Below, piece by piece: positions 9,017 through 16,923 of a stretch of 33,683 nt of DNA; within the stretch, counting starts at the first letter, position 1; each line of letters opens with the position of its first letter. Source of the DNA: Collinsella aerofaciens (GTDB lineage: Bacteria > Actinomycetota > Coriobacteriia > Coriobacteriales > Coriobacteriaceae); assembly GCF_901212495.1 (NCBI RefSeq), contig NZ_CAAKNY010000061.1, forward strand, positions 17,000 to 50,682. The letters run 5' to 3'. The notes under the pieces are model-generated. The model was not told the DNA's origin. It ran no database searches and was given only the letters and a program-made list of their open reading frames with translations. The position numbers and the translations under genes are program-made.

Positions 9017-9142
9017 CGGCAAGGTGACGTGAAACAAGCGGGCGCTGACCTTTTGGTCGCGCCCGCGAAGTTGAACGTCAGATTGCCGTGCCCGGGGCCT
9101 GCGCAGCGCCGAGCAGTTACGCCGTTTGTAAAACGGCGTAAC
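9017..9142 (-). ncRNA. Structured 3' element E2 behind the PTS EIIA gene
   Basis: On the minus strand it starts with a perfect 12-bp hairpin (9116-9142) and a linker with CGCTGCGC (9101-9108). The outer stem 9017-9030 with 9075-9088 then encloses a 44-base interior with a GGGCGC-bulge-GACC hairpin and tetraloop. Compared with E1, the first hairpin is wholly different in sequence but still pairs, and the outer stem swaps base pairs while keeping pairing. It is downstream of the last gene of the sugar operon. Confidence 0.6.
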
Positions 9143-9186
9143 CTATAGGTTTATTTTGGTCGGTTTTATCTGGGCAAACGCAAGCA

Positions 9187-9215
9187 GGGCCGCGGCGCTT
9201 ATGGCGTCGCGGCCC
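9187..9215. terminator. GC-rich hairpin after the PTS EIIA gene
   Basis: GGGCCGCG (9187-9194) pairs with CGCGGCCC (9208-9215), with inner CGC/GCG pairing. A TTTT run follows on the plus strand, while the minus strand has only TGCTTGCGTTT. It probably ends the minus-strand operon and may block plus-strand readthrough. Confidence 0.6.
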
Positions 9216-9258
9216 TTTTCCTTGGAGAAGGATCGATTGATTGAACGGAAAGACCGTT

Positions 9259-9711
9259 CTAGCCCTCGAGGCCGGCGTTGATAAGCTCGGCAATCTCTAT
9301 GGGATCGGTGCTTTCTCGCACCTTGTCGCGGAAACCAGCGTCCATCAGCATCACGGCCGCCTTGGAAAGCAGACGCAGATGCGTGGTGCCGGCCTCGCCC
9401 GCGGGAACATACAGTGCAAGCGCAACATCGACGGGCACGCTGTCAAAGCTCGGCCACTCAACGGGCTCGGCAAGCTTAAGCACCGCAACGCCCGGCGTAT
9501 GAATCGCATCGCTCTTGGCATGCGGAACGGCAAAGCCAGCGACAAGACCGGTCTCGGCCTCATTTTCGCGAGCAATAAAGGCGGCCTCTACGGCAGACGC
9601 GTCATCGGCAAAGCCAAGTTCGACAGCCTGCTCGGACAAATAATGCAGAGCATCCTCACGCGAGGCGGCGGCGTGTCCGATTGTCACCTGATTGGCAGAT
9701 ACAAATCCCAT
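9259..9711 (-). CDS. PTS sugar transporter subunit IIA (fructose/mannitol type)
   Basis: A 150-residue cytosolic phosphocarrier of the PTS EIIA type-2 (fructose/mannitol) family. The phosphorylated residue is His64 in GFAVPHAKS, the hallmark of the family. It accepts phosphate from HPr and passes it to the EIIB cysteine of the transporter encoded at the other end of the operon (13896-15368). It starts 12 bases after the transketolase C gene stop and closes the operon. Placing EIIA last and EIIBC first is unusual spacing for one transporter, but no other EIIBC is in the window. Confidence 0.93.
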   Translation of the reverse strand: MGFVSANQVTIGHAAASREDALHYLSEQAVELGFADDASAVEAAFIARENEAETGLVAGFAVPHAKSDAIHTPGVAVLKLAEPVEWPSFDSVPVDVALALYVPAGEAGTTHLRLLSKAAVMLMDAGFRDKVRESTDPIEIAELINAGLEG

Positions 9712-9723
9712 GAAAAACCCTCC

Positions 9724-10662
9724 TTACAGCACGGACCTGACCGCGGCTTCGATGCCGTCGGCATCCAAACCGTACTTGTGCAGCAAATCGACCGCGGGGC
9801 CAGACTCGCCATACACATCGCGCACTCCAACGCGACGCATCGGCACCGGATGCTGCTCGGCAAGCACCGAGGCAACCGCCTCGCCAAGACCGCCGATAGT
9901 CGAATGCTCCTCGGCGGTGACCACGCGACCGGTCTTCTTTGCGCTGGCGACAACCAGGCGCTCGTCGAGTGGCTTGATCGTATGCATGTTGATGACCTCG
10001 GCATCGATGCCATCGGCGGCGAGCGCCTCGGCAGCGGCAAGCGCTTCGGCGACCATAAGGCCGCAGGCGACGATGGTCACATCGGACCCCTCGCGCATGA
10101 CCACGCCGCGACCAATCTTGAACTCATAGTCCTCGCGATCGTTGATGACCGGCGTCGCCAAGCGGCCGAAGCGCATGTAGACCGGTCCCTCAAACTCGTA
10201 GGCGGCGCGCACGCAGGCGCGAGCCTCGACATCGTCGGCGGGAACGATCACCGTCATGCCCGGAATCGTGCGCATGAGCGCGATGTCCTCGCAGCACTGG
10301 TGCGTAGCGCCATCCTCGCCCACCGAAATGCCCGCGTGGGTAGCGCCGATCTTGACGTTGAGGTGCGGGTAGCCGATGGAGTTGCGGACCTGCTCAAAGG
10401 CGCGACCAGCGGCAAACATGGCAAAGGTGCTCGCGAAGGCAACGCGGCCCGTGGTCGCGATGCCGGCGGCAAGGCCCATCAGGTTGCTCTCGGCGATGCC
10501 GGCATCATAGAAGCGCTCGGGATGGGCGGCCTTAAACTTGCCGGTCTGCGTGGCGGCCGCCAGGTCGGCATCGAGAACCACGAAGTCATCGCGCTCGTTG
10601 CCCAGCTCGACAAGCGCCTCGCCGTAGCTTACGCGCGTGGCGACTTTTTTGACCTCTGCCAT
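9724..10662 (-). CDS. Transketolase, C-terminal subunit
   Basis: A 312-residue half-transketolase carrying the pyrimidine-binding and C-terminal domains. It shows RVSYGEALVELG and FVVLDADLAAATQT at the start, EDGATHQCCEDIALMRTIPG in the pyrimidine domain (about residues 115-135), and a C-terminal HSTIGGLGEAV segment. It pairs with the product of the preceding gene to form a complete enzyme. Its ATG overlaps the stop of that gene as TAATG, so translation is probably coupled and subunits are made at equal levels. Transketolase moves two-carbon units between sugar phosphates in the pentose phosphate pathway, using thiamine diphosphate. The close match to 1-deoxyxylulose-5-phosphate synthase-like folds was considered, but the N half decides for transketolase. 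Confidence 0.93.
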   Translation of the reverse strand: MAEVKKVATRVSYGEALVELGNERDDFVVLDADLAAATQTGKFKAAHPERFYDAGIAESNLMGLAAGIATTGRVAFASTFAMFAAGRAFEQVRNSIGYPHLNVKIGATHAGISVGEDGATHQCCEDIALMRTIPGMTVIVPADDVEARACVRAAYEFEGPVYMRFGRLATPVINDREDYEFKIGRGVVMREGSDVTIVACGLMVAEALAAAEALAADGIDAEVINMHTIKPLDERLVVASAKKTGRVVTAEEHSTIGGLGEAVASVLAEQHPVPMRRVGVRDVYGESGPAVDLLHKYGLDADGIEAAVRSVL

Positions 10663-11492
10663 TAGAGCTCCTCCCCTGCTGCCGTGAGCTCGGCCATAGC
10701 CTGCTCGAACTGCTCGTCATTGGGCGCCTTGCCATGCCAGCCCACCTGATTCTCCATAAAGGAGACGCCCTTGCCCTTCACCGTCTCGGCGATGATGGCC
10801 ACAGGCGCGCCGCTCACCTTGCGAGCCTCGGCGAAAGCAGCTGCAACCTGCTCCATGTCGTTGCCGTCGGCCAGCTCGATCACATGCCACCTAAAGGCGC
10901 GGAACTTATCTGCGAGCGGCATCGCCGAGTTGACCTCGTCGATCGTTCCGTCAATCTGCAAGCCGTTGTGGTCAACGACCGCCACAAGGTTGTCGAGCGC
11001 ATGGTTACCGGCGAACATGGCCGCTTCCCACACCTGTCCCTCCTCGCACTCGCCGTCGCCCAGCAGCGTGTAGACACGGTAGCTGTCGCCCCAGTGCTTG
11101 GCGGCAAGTGCCATTCCAACCGCAGCGGAAATGCCCTGGCCGAGCGAGCCGGTGGACATGTCAACGCCCGGGGTGTCGTTCATATTGGGGTGGCCTTGCA
11201 GACGGCTGCCAATATGACGGAGCGTCTCGAGCTCCTCCTTGCCGAAGAACCCGCGCTCGGCAAGCACGGCGTAGAGGGCGGGGGCGCAGTGGCCCTTGGA
11301 AAGCACGAAGCGGTCGCGGTCGGCGCGACGCGGATCCGCCGGGTCGACATCCATCTCTGCAAAGTAGAGGTAGGTCATAATGTCGGCTGCGCCAAGCGAT
11401 CCGCCCGGATGCCCCGACTTGGCCGCATGAACCGCCGTCACGACACCCTTCCTGACCTCATTGGCGACCTTCGCCAGCTCCTGGTTGGTCAT
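10662..11492 (-). CDS. Transketolase, N-terminal subunit
   Basis: A 276-residue subunit with the thiamine-diphosphate pyrophosphate domain. The cofactor motif GDGECEEGQVWEAAMFAG is followed by NLVAVVDHNGLQIDG, the GDG-N pattern that binds Mg2+ and ThDP. AAKSGHPGGSLGAADI near residue 25 and KGHCAPALYAVL near 75 carry the catalytic histidines. The ATG at 11492 follows GAGAGGA; an in-frame upstream ATG at 11552 lacks such a site. It is translationally coupled to the C subunit. Split transketolases are common in Actinobacteria, Firmicutes and archaea, often beside catabolic genes, as here. Confidence 0.93.
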   Translation of the reverse strand: MTNQELAKVANEVRKGVVTAVHAAKSGHPGGSLGAADIMTYLYFAEMDVDPADPRRADRDRFVLSKGHCAPALYAVLAERGFFGKEELETLRHIGSRLQGHPNMNDTPGVDMSTGSLGQGISAAVGMALAAKHWGDSYRVYTLLGDGECEEGQVWEAAMFAGNHALDNLVAVVDHNGLQIDGTIDEVNSAMPLADKFRAFRWHVIELADGNDMEQVAAAFAEARKVSGAPVAIIAETVKGKGVSFMENQVGWHGKAPNDEQFEQAMAELTAAGEEL

Positions 11493-11555
11493 ACGAATTC
11501 CTCTCTTGAGAACAACCCCGACACCGGATGACGCGATACCGGGGCAATCCACTCG

Positions 11556-12239
11556 TTAAGCCTGAGCGACGACCTTCTGCCAGTCAGCCTCAAAGCTCGC
11601 GAGGCCCTGATCGGTCAGCGGATGGTGCAGGCACTTCTTAAGGGCTGCCATGGGCACGGTCGCGATGTCGGCGCCGAGCAGCGCGGCCTGGGTCACGTGG
11701 TTGGGCGTGCGGACCGAGGCAGTGATGATCTCGACGGTGTCGTCAACGTTCTTGCCCGTCCAGTCGTAGTTCTTAATGCAGGTCACGACGTTGTCGAGCT
11801 GCGAGATACCGTCCTCGGCGATGTCGTCGAAACGACCGACGAACGGGCTGATGTAGCGGGCGCCGGCGTTGGCGGCCATAAGGGCCTGCGTCGGCGAGAA
11901 GACGAGCGTCATGTTGACGCGCACGCCCGCATCGGCCAGTGCGCGGCAGGCGGCGAGGCCGGCCTCGCACACGGGGAGCTTGACCACGATGTTGGGGGCG
12001 AGGACGGCGAGGCGCTTGCCCTCCTCGATCATGCCCTCGGCCGTGGTAGCGGTAGACTCGGCGGAAACGGGCAGCCCCTCGCAGAGCTCAGCGATCTTGA
12101 GCATATGCGGCTCAAAGTCGGCAAGCTTGCCGCCGGTCTTGGCGTACAGGGACGGGTTGGTGGTAACACCGGCCAGGCAACCCCAGCTCTTGGCCTCAGC
12201 AATCTCGTCCAGGTTAGCGGTATCGATAAAGAACTTCAT
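11556..12239 (-). CDS. Transaldolase / fructose-6-phosphate aldolase (FSA family)
   Basis: A 227-residue class I aldolase of the small transaldolase/FSA group (TalC/MipB). MKFFIDTANLDEIAEA and GVTTNPSL near residues 25-31 are signature segments. The Schiff-base Lys is Lys87 in NIVVKLPVC. Members either transfer dihydroxyacetone units (transaldolase) or cleave fructose-6-phosphate into dihydroxyacetone and glyceraldehyde-3-phosphate; the sequence does not separate the two surely. AAGGAG precedes the ATG. In this operon it would connect fructose-6-phosphate with the transketolase encoded next. A 63-base gap separates it from the transketolase N gene, and 237 bases with element E3 precede it. 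Confidence 0.92.
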   Translation of the reverse strand: MKFFIDTANLDEIAEAKSWGCLAGVTTNPSLYAKTGGKLADFEPHMLKIAELCEGLPVSAESTATTAEGMIEEGKRLAVLAPNIVVKLPVCEAGLAACRALADAGVRVNMTLVFSPTQALMAANAGARYISPFVGRFDDIAEDGISQLDNVVTCIKNYDWTGKNVDDTVEIITASVRTPNHVTQAALLGADIATVPMAALKKCLHHPLTDQGLASFEADWQKVVAQA

Positions 12240-12328
12240 GCTTTACTCCTTCAAATAAAAAGCGGGTAATCTAAGGACAACAGCTGAATCGCCGGTCGAA
12301 CCAAAGTCAGCGAGCGGGCAGCTGCCGT

Positions 12329-12457
12329 GGCAAGGTGGCGCGAAAGAGGAGCGAAGCGTACTTTGGTACGCGAGCGACGGTTTGAGCGCCAGATTGCCCG
12401 GCAGATGTCCGCGCAGCGTGTGCCGGGCCTGTGGCTGGGACATGCCCCAGACCCGGC
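12329..12457 (-). ncRNA. Structured element E3 between GatZ-like and transaldolase genes
   Basis: On the minus strand a hairpin at 12422-12457 (GCCGGG with CCCGGC, plus inner CTGGG/CCCAG) is followed by CGCTGCGC (12411-12418). A stem of 12329-12341 with 12386-12398 then encloses 44 bases. The apical hairpin is GCGTAC-TTTG-GTACGC (12356-12371, plus strand). Relative to E1 and E2 the outer stem has G-C for A-T at two positions on both arms, that is, compensatory change. It lies inside the operon, so it may tune expression between gatZ-like and downstream genes. Apparent short reading frames across it are not genes. Confidence 0.6.
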
Positions 12458-12476
12458 GTCGCGTAGGAAAAGCTAC

Positions 12477-13751
12477 TTACTCGGCAAGAGCCTTCTCGAT
12501 GCGGGTCGTGACGCCCTTAAGATTCAGGCCCACGACGTACTGCTTGATCGGGCGCTTGATGTGCTCGACCACAAAGCGCTTGCCGTCGATGTCCTGAGCG
12601 GCGAGGTTGCGGTAGAGCTTTTCGACCTGCTCCTTGACCTCGGGGTCATTGAACGCATAGTGACCGGAAACATCCAGGATCTTCAGGCTGAGCTCATCGT
12701 CGGCAAGGATGTCGTCGACCTGCAGGTTGACGTCGTCGCCGGTCATCCACTTGCGCCAACGCTCGGTCTTGATGGCCTTGACCAGCAGGGTGTGATACAG
12801 GTCGGAGGGGTCATCGCACAGACCGTTGTCGACCAGAATCTGCTCGGTGGCGCAGAGCTTGAGGTAGGCACGGGTCTCCTCGGTGCCATACTGCGGAGCA
12901 ACATTGGAGGCGGTCACGTGTGCCGGAATGTGCTCGAGCAGCGTCGCGTCATCCAGGTAGTCGGCGTTGTGCTCCTTCAGGCCCACGCCGTAGCGCTTGG
13001 CCATATCGGCAAGCTCGCGAGCGTTCTTAAAGTTGTAGTGGCCAACCTGCTCCGTCCAGCGGGTAAGGGTGCCGGTCTGACCGACGATGAAGGTGGGCAT
13101 GGGGCATCCGCGCTTCTCGAGCTCGGGCTGCAGCTGAGAGATGAACTCCTCGTACTTGTCGGTGGAGGTCAGGCCGCCGTTGGTCTCCTCGGTGCCGACC
13201 TCGTATGCGACCTCGGGCAGATTGTGCTCGCGACGATACTGCTCAAGATAGTCGATGAGGTCGATCGTGCGGCGAAGCACCACGTCGAGCGGGATGACCT
13301 TACCGATCTGATAGGGGTCCTTGGTCGGATCCACCATCAGCAGGTCGAAACCGGCCTCCATGTCGGCGACAAAGGACTTGCGAGCGAGCTCCATAGCCTC
13401 ATCCTCGGGCAGGTGGGCGTTGCGCTCCTCGTCGCGCTGCCACGGGCCGCCGTGGTCGCGGCACAGGTAGTACGGACCGGTGTAGCCAACCTCGTCGGCG
13501 ACCTTCTTGATGTCGGCGGCAAAGCGCGTCTGGTCCCAACCGTTCACGTAGCCGGCGCCCATCTCGTCCATATCGACCTGGTTACGGCTAGCGATGAACA
13601 TGGGCGGAAAGTCCTCATCGCGGGCAAGCTCGAACACGGCCTGGATCAGATTGGGGCTCATGGGGCCAATGCCGACCATGGTTGCGTGGTCGCCGCTGTC
13701 CTGCAGCTTGAGCATGCCCTGAACGGCCTGGCGGATGGTGAGATTGCACAT
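12477..13751 (-). CDS. GatZ/KbaZ-family tagatose-bisphosphate aldolase subunit or hexulose-6-phosphate 4-epimerase
   Basis: The 424-residue length equals the GatZ/KbaZ family. In E. coli these proteins are called non-catalytic subunits that support GatY/KbaY, the zinc aldolase for tagatose-1,6-bisphosphate. Here no GatY/KbaY gene is present. Visible family segments include HATMVGIGPMSPNLIQAV, FIASRNQVD, YYLCRDHGGPW, LLMVDPTKD, EVGTEETNGG and VGLKEHNADYL, with His, Asp and Glu residues suited to a metal-binding TIM barrel. Some stand-alone relatives have been described as 4-epimerases that interconvert tagatose-6-phosphate and fructose-6-phosphate. That activity would suit this operon, where the product could go to the transaldolase and transketolase. 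The start follows AGGAGAAGGAG. Family assignment is firm; the reaction is inferred. Confidence 0.85.
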   Translation of the reverse strand: MCNLTIRQAVQGMLKLQDSGDHATMVGIGPMSPNLIQAVFELARDEDFPPMFIASRNQVDMDEMGAGYVNGWDQTRFAADIKKVADEVGYTGPYYLCRDHGGPWQRDEERNAHLPEDEAMELARKSFVADMEAGFDLLMVDPTKDPYQIGKVIPLDVVLRRTIDLIDYLEQYRREHNLPEVAYEVGTEETNGGLTSTDKYEEFISQLQPELEKRGCPMPTFIVGQTGTLTRWTEQVGHYNFKNARELADMAKRYGVGLKEHNADYLDDATLLEHIPAHVTASNVAPQYGTEETRAYLKLCATEQILVDNGLCDDPSDLYHTLLVKAIKTERWRKWMTGDDVNLQVDDILADDELSLKILDVSGHYAFNDPEVKEQVEKLYRNLAAQDIDGKRFVVEHIKRPIKQYVVGLNLKGVTTRIEKALAE

Positions 13752-13844
13752 TTTGTTCTCCTTCTCCTAAGGATTATTGACAAAAGTTCCCTGGGGCCCG
13801 GGTTCGAGCCCTTTCAGTGCGGATGGATTTTGTTGTTTAGGGGC

Positions 13845-13880
13845 GGTTGCGCGGAGTCAAATCCAGCCCTCCGCGCAACC
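13845..13880. other. Intercistronic 12-bp hairpin between EIIBC and gatZ-like genes
   Basis: GGTTGCGCGGAG (13845-13856) pairs perfectly with 13869-13880 around a 12-base loop. On the minus strand no U-run follows, so it looks like an RNA processing, pausing or stabilising hairpin that could lower readthrough after the PTS gene. Confidence 0.55.
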
Positions 13881-13895
13881 GGAGTCCTTTAAGGT

Positions 13896-15368
13896 TTACT
13901 TAGCCTGCTTGTCGAGCTTGGGCTTCATGGCGATCAGGATCGCGGCGGCGACCACGGAGCCGATCACGATGTCCAGGCAGAACAGCGCGACATTGTTCGT
14001 GGCCAGGGCGACGATAAAGCCACCGTGCGGAACGTAGCAGTCGATGCCCTGGAAGGCGGCAAGAGCGGCGCCCACGGCAGAGCCGATGCAGATGCCGGGC
14101 AGGGTGTGGCCAAGGTCCTTGACCGCGAAGGGAATAGCGCCCTCGGTAATACCGATGCAGCCCATGAACAGTGCGGAGATGCCCATCTGGCGGTCGGCGT
14201 CATCGAACTTGTTCTTGGCGATGAGCGCGGCAAGACCGCAGGCGATCGGGGGAATGGCGACGGCGACGCGGAACATGCCGTTGGGGCCATAGATGCCGGA
14301 GGCCATGATGGCCATGGTAAAGGTCGAGGCGGTCTTGTTGATGGGGCCACCCATATCGAAGGCGGTCATAACGCCGATGACCAGGCCCAGGACGACGGCG
14401 GAGCCGCCCTGCAGGCTACCGAGCACGCTGGTGAGCCAGTCCATCACAAAGCCAAGCGGCGTGGCCAAGATGTAGATGTAGGCCATGCCCAGGACGAGCG
14501 AGGTCAGAATCGGGATGATCAGGATCGGCATGATGGTCTGGATGGTGTTGTTGACCTTCCAGGTCTTCATCCAGCGGACAAAGTAGCCGCAGATGACAGC
14601 CATGATCATGGCGCCCAAGAAACCGGTCGAAACGCTGTTACCGCTGGGAGTGACGACGGCGTTGTTGACCAAATAGCCCAGGACAAAGCCGGGGGCCAGT
14701 GCAGGCTTGCCGGCCATCGAGTAGGCGATGTATGCCGCAAGCACCGGGATCATCATGGAGATGCCGGCCATGCCGATGGTGTTAAGGCTCACCATCAGCG
14801 GGTTGGTGACCTCCATGCCGCTGGCGCCGGCGGTGCCGGATGCCAACGAGAATGCAAGGAACACGCCACCGATAACGACGATGGGGATAAAATAGGAAAC
14901 GCCGGTATTGAATGCATTGAGCAGCGTCTTACCAGGATCGGCAAAGATGGACTGCTTGGACGCCGGCGTCGGGGCCTGCGGGGCAGCGGAGACGGCCTTC
15001 TTCTCTGCCTTGGCCTCGGCCTTGGGTGCGTCAACGGCGCCACCCGTCGCCTTAATGATCTCAACGGCCTGGTCGATAATCTTGACCGGATCGGCGATCA
15101 CATCGGAAGTACCGACCTTGAGGAACTTGCCCTCGGCCATTTTCTGCTCAAAACGATCCTCGTTCTCGACACCCACGTCGACGGACTCGAGCACCAGGTC
15201 GGCGGAATCCACGTCTTCCTGCGTCAGCTCGTTCTCGATACCCAGACCACCCTGAGCCTCGACTTTGCACTCGATGCCACGGGCGGCGCATTCATCCTGA
15301 ATCGCCTTCTGGGCCATATACGTGTGGGCGATACCCACGGTACAGGCGGCAACGCCTACGATCTTCAT
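13896..15368 (-). CDS. PTS fructose-family transporter subunit IIBC
   Basis: A 490-residue membrane permease that imports and phosphorylates a sugar. The N-terminal EIIB domain (about residues 1-105) has MKIVGVAACTVGIAHTYMAQ with the phosphorylated Cys9. An Ala/Lys/Pro-rich linker follows (about 107-140). The EIIC domain (about 145-485) is highly hydrophobic and contains the family segments TAFDMGGPINKTA and GITEGAIPFAVKD. The ATG at 15368 follows GAGGGAAG; an in-frame start at 15470 adds a stretch unlike EIIB. No EIIA is fused; the EIIA gene ends the same operon. The fructose family includes transporters for fructose, mannose-type and 2-O-linked sugars, so the substrate is open. It is divergently controlled with the LacI gene at 15784. 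Confidence 0.94.
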   Translation of the reverse strand: MKIVGVAACTVGIAHTYMAQKAIQDECAARGIECKVEAQGGLGIENELTQEDVDSADLVLESVDVGVENEDRFEQKMAEGKFLKVGTSDVIADPVKIIDQAVEIIKATGGAVDAPKAEAKAEKKAVSAAPQAPTPASKQSIFADPGKTLLNAFNTGVSYFIPIVVIGGVFLAFSLASGTAGASGMEVTNPLMVSLNTIGMAGISMMIPVLAAYIAYSMAGKPALAPGFVLGYLVNNAVVTPSGNSVSTGFLGAMIMAVICGYFVRWMKTWKVNNTIQTIMPILIIPILTSLVLGMAYIYILATPLGFVMDWLTSVLGSLQGGSAVVLGLVIGVMTAFDMGGPINKTASTFTMAIMASGIYGPNGMFRVAVAIPPIACGLAALIAKNKFDDADRQMGISALFMGCIGITEGAIPFAVKDLGHTLPGICIGSAVGAALAAFQGIDCYVPHGGFIVALATNNVALFCLDIVIGSVVAAAILIAMKPKLDKQAK

Positions 15369-15783
15369 TGCTTCCCTCTTTTCATAGAGTTGCGTGCGCA
15401 AGACACCGTTTGCGGAGGCCTCCGGAGCATCCCCTGCCGTTTGGACTTGCTGTCTTTTCGACAAGACCAATATAGGTGCTCGTTTTTCTTAATGCCAGCT
15501 TATTTCGGTAAACGCGCAGGTCAGAGCGTTGGTTATGCTATTTAGTTATGCGTTTAACCAAAAATGAATCCTGCGATTTTATCCTCGATTTCAAAAGTCA
15601 AGAAGTATTTGATTTTCTCGGTAGACGGCAGATGCGCATGCCGGCCACAAATTTCGCCCCCACCCGTATACCGCATTTGTTGCATACTCATATGAAAGGA
15701 AAGGGTCGCTCACCGAAGCGCATCCCACACCAAGACTCAAAGTCATCATGTTGGAAAATGCTCATCTGTCGGAAGGAGTCGCT
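15369..15783. other. Divergent control region of the sugar operon
   Basis: This 415-bp gap separates the EIIBC gene (minus) and the LacI gene (plus). It contains the inverted GGTAAACGC-type sites at 15506-15559 and a strong SD at 15771-15778. Open frames extending into it from both genes lack SD sequences and family similarity. No clear terminator or RNA element is seen. Confidence 0.6.
15506..15559. promoter_or_regulatory. Candidate LacI-type operator pair
   Basis: CGGTAAACGCG (15506-15516) and, in opposite orientation, GCGTTTAACC (15550-15559) share the core GGTWAAACGC with a CG step, as in many LacI/CcpA-like sites. The two inverted half-sites are about 43 bp apart. They lie between the divergent operon and regulator, where such a repressor would act on both. 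Assignment is by resemblance only. Confidence 0.4.
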
Positions 15784-16794
15784 GTGGCAAAACAGCGCGT
15801 TACGATCGCAGACGTCGCTCGAGAGGCGGGAACCTCGACGGCAAGTGTCTCGTATTACCTCAACGACAAACGAGAAAAGCTTAGCGAGAAGACGCAGGCA
15901 AAGATTGCGCGCATCATCAAGGAACTCGGATACGTTCCCAACGCCCAAGCGCAAACGCTTACCGGCAAGCAGACCCACGTCATTGCCATCATCATTTTGG
16001 ATAACACCAACAAGTGGGCGGGCCTCGTCCTCAACGGCATGGAACAAGTCATGCTCCCCGCGGGCTACCAGACGGTCGTTTGCACCAGCAATTTCAACCC
16101 CGAGACCGAGCTCATGTATGTCGACAAAATGCTCTCGCTGGGCGTCGATGGCTTTATCATCCAGCCCACGGCAAACTTCAAAGCCGTGCACGACCGCATT
16201 AGACGCGCCGGCAAGCCGGTCGTCTTTTTCGATGCGGCCATCTATAGCCCAGGTACCAGCTGGATCAAAACCAACCTTTACGACGGTGTGTACAACGCCA
16301 CGCAGGCGCTTCTCGATGCCGGCTACGAGGACTTTTTCTCCATTGCCGCCAACATGACCGAAATGCGCACCCGCATGGAGCGTTTTCAGGGGTATGCCGA
16401 GGCACTGGCAGCGAACGGACAGCTCTACAAAGCGATTCCCATCGACCACAACAAGCCGTCGGTCAGTGAGCTTACCGAGTACTTTAAATACAAGCTCAAC
16501 CCCGCCAAGCGAACCCTTATCTTCGTGCAAAATCAGTGGGCACTTCCCCGTGTCTACAAGGCTCTCCAGCCCATGACCCATCTACTTCCGCAGCAAATCG
16601 GTCTTTTGGGACTCAACTGCGAAGACTGGACCAACCTCACCACGCCGACCGTCTCCACGATCATCGAACCCGTCGACCAGGAAGGCAGAGAGGCAGCCGA
16701 GATGCTCCTCGCGCTACTCGATGGCAGCAGTACGCCCGGTGAGCAGCGCATTCTCGAATGCAAACTCAATTGGCTCGGTTCCACCTCGATCTAG
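15784..16794 (+). CDS. LacI-family regulator of the divergent sugar operon
   Basis: A 336-residue repressor. The helix-turn-helix is in VTIADVAREAGTSTASVSYY, the hinge in KELGYVPNAQAQTLTGKQ, and the effector domain follows with VIAIIILDNTNKWAGLVLNG and GFIIQPTANFKAV. The effector domain ends near the C-terminus with DWTNLTTPTVSTI. GTG at 15784 is preferred because GGAAGGAG lies at 5 bases from it, whereas the in-frame ATG at 15748 has no SD. Divergent placement next to the PTS operon strongly suggests it senses the phosphorylated or free sugar and controls 13896-15368 and downstream genes. That functional link is inference from position. Confidence 0.92.
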   Translation: MAKQRVTIADVAREAGTSTASVSYYLNDKREKLSEKTQAKIARIIKELGYVPNAQAQTLTGKQTHVIAIIILDNTNKWAGLVLNGMEQVMLPAGYQTVVCTSNFNPETELMYVDKMLSLGVDGFIIQPTANFKAVHDRIRRAGKPVVFFDAAIYSPGTSWIKTNLYDGVYNATQALLDAGYEDFFSIAANMTEMRTRMERFQGYAEALAANGQLYKAIPIDHNKPSVSELTEYFKYKLNPAKRTLIFVQNQWALPRVYKALQPMTHLLPQQIGLLGLNCEDWTNLTTPTVSTIIEPVDQEGREAAEMLLALLDGSSTPGEQRILECKLNWLGSTSI

Positions 16795-16923
16795 CCATAC
16801 GTCAAATATGAGGCAAATGAATCCGTGGCGTTTGTCCCAAATCTTAAGTATTTGTTCGACAGAACGGCCCCTGTCGGCTCCTGCTAGACTGGTAGATTCT
16901 CAACCGTCCATCCAGGAGCCGCA

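Larger units (their letters stand above)
8592..9258. other. Gene-free palindrome-rich intergenic region
   Basis: This 667-bp gap lies between larE (plus) and the PTS EIIA gene (minus), which converge on it. It holds three separate long palindromes (8603-8671, 8721-8882, 8904-8966), the structured element E2 (9017-9142) and a hairpin terminator (9187-9215). Short open frames here have no start site or composition supporting a gene. Confidence 0.8.

Noticed and set aside
8592..9258. CRISPR array
   Set aside because: Repeats are inverted palindromes of unrelated sequence, with no direct repeats of constant length or spacers, and no cas genes.
12243..12443. Short minus-strand reading frame containing LAYQSTLR
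   Set aside because: It reads across element E3 and shares this peptide with the frame at 21810-22001 only because both cross the same hairpin; no SD sequence.
13796..13813. tRNA T-arm-like sequence with GGTTCGAGCC
   Set aside because: The 3' side of the stem does not pair and no acceptor, D or anticodon arm can be drawn around it.
14025..15545. 506-residue plus-strand frame antisense to the PTS gene
   Set aside because: His/Asp/Gly-rich shadow of a membrane protein gene.
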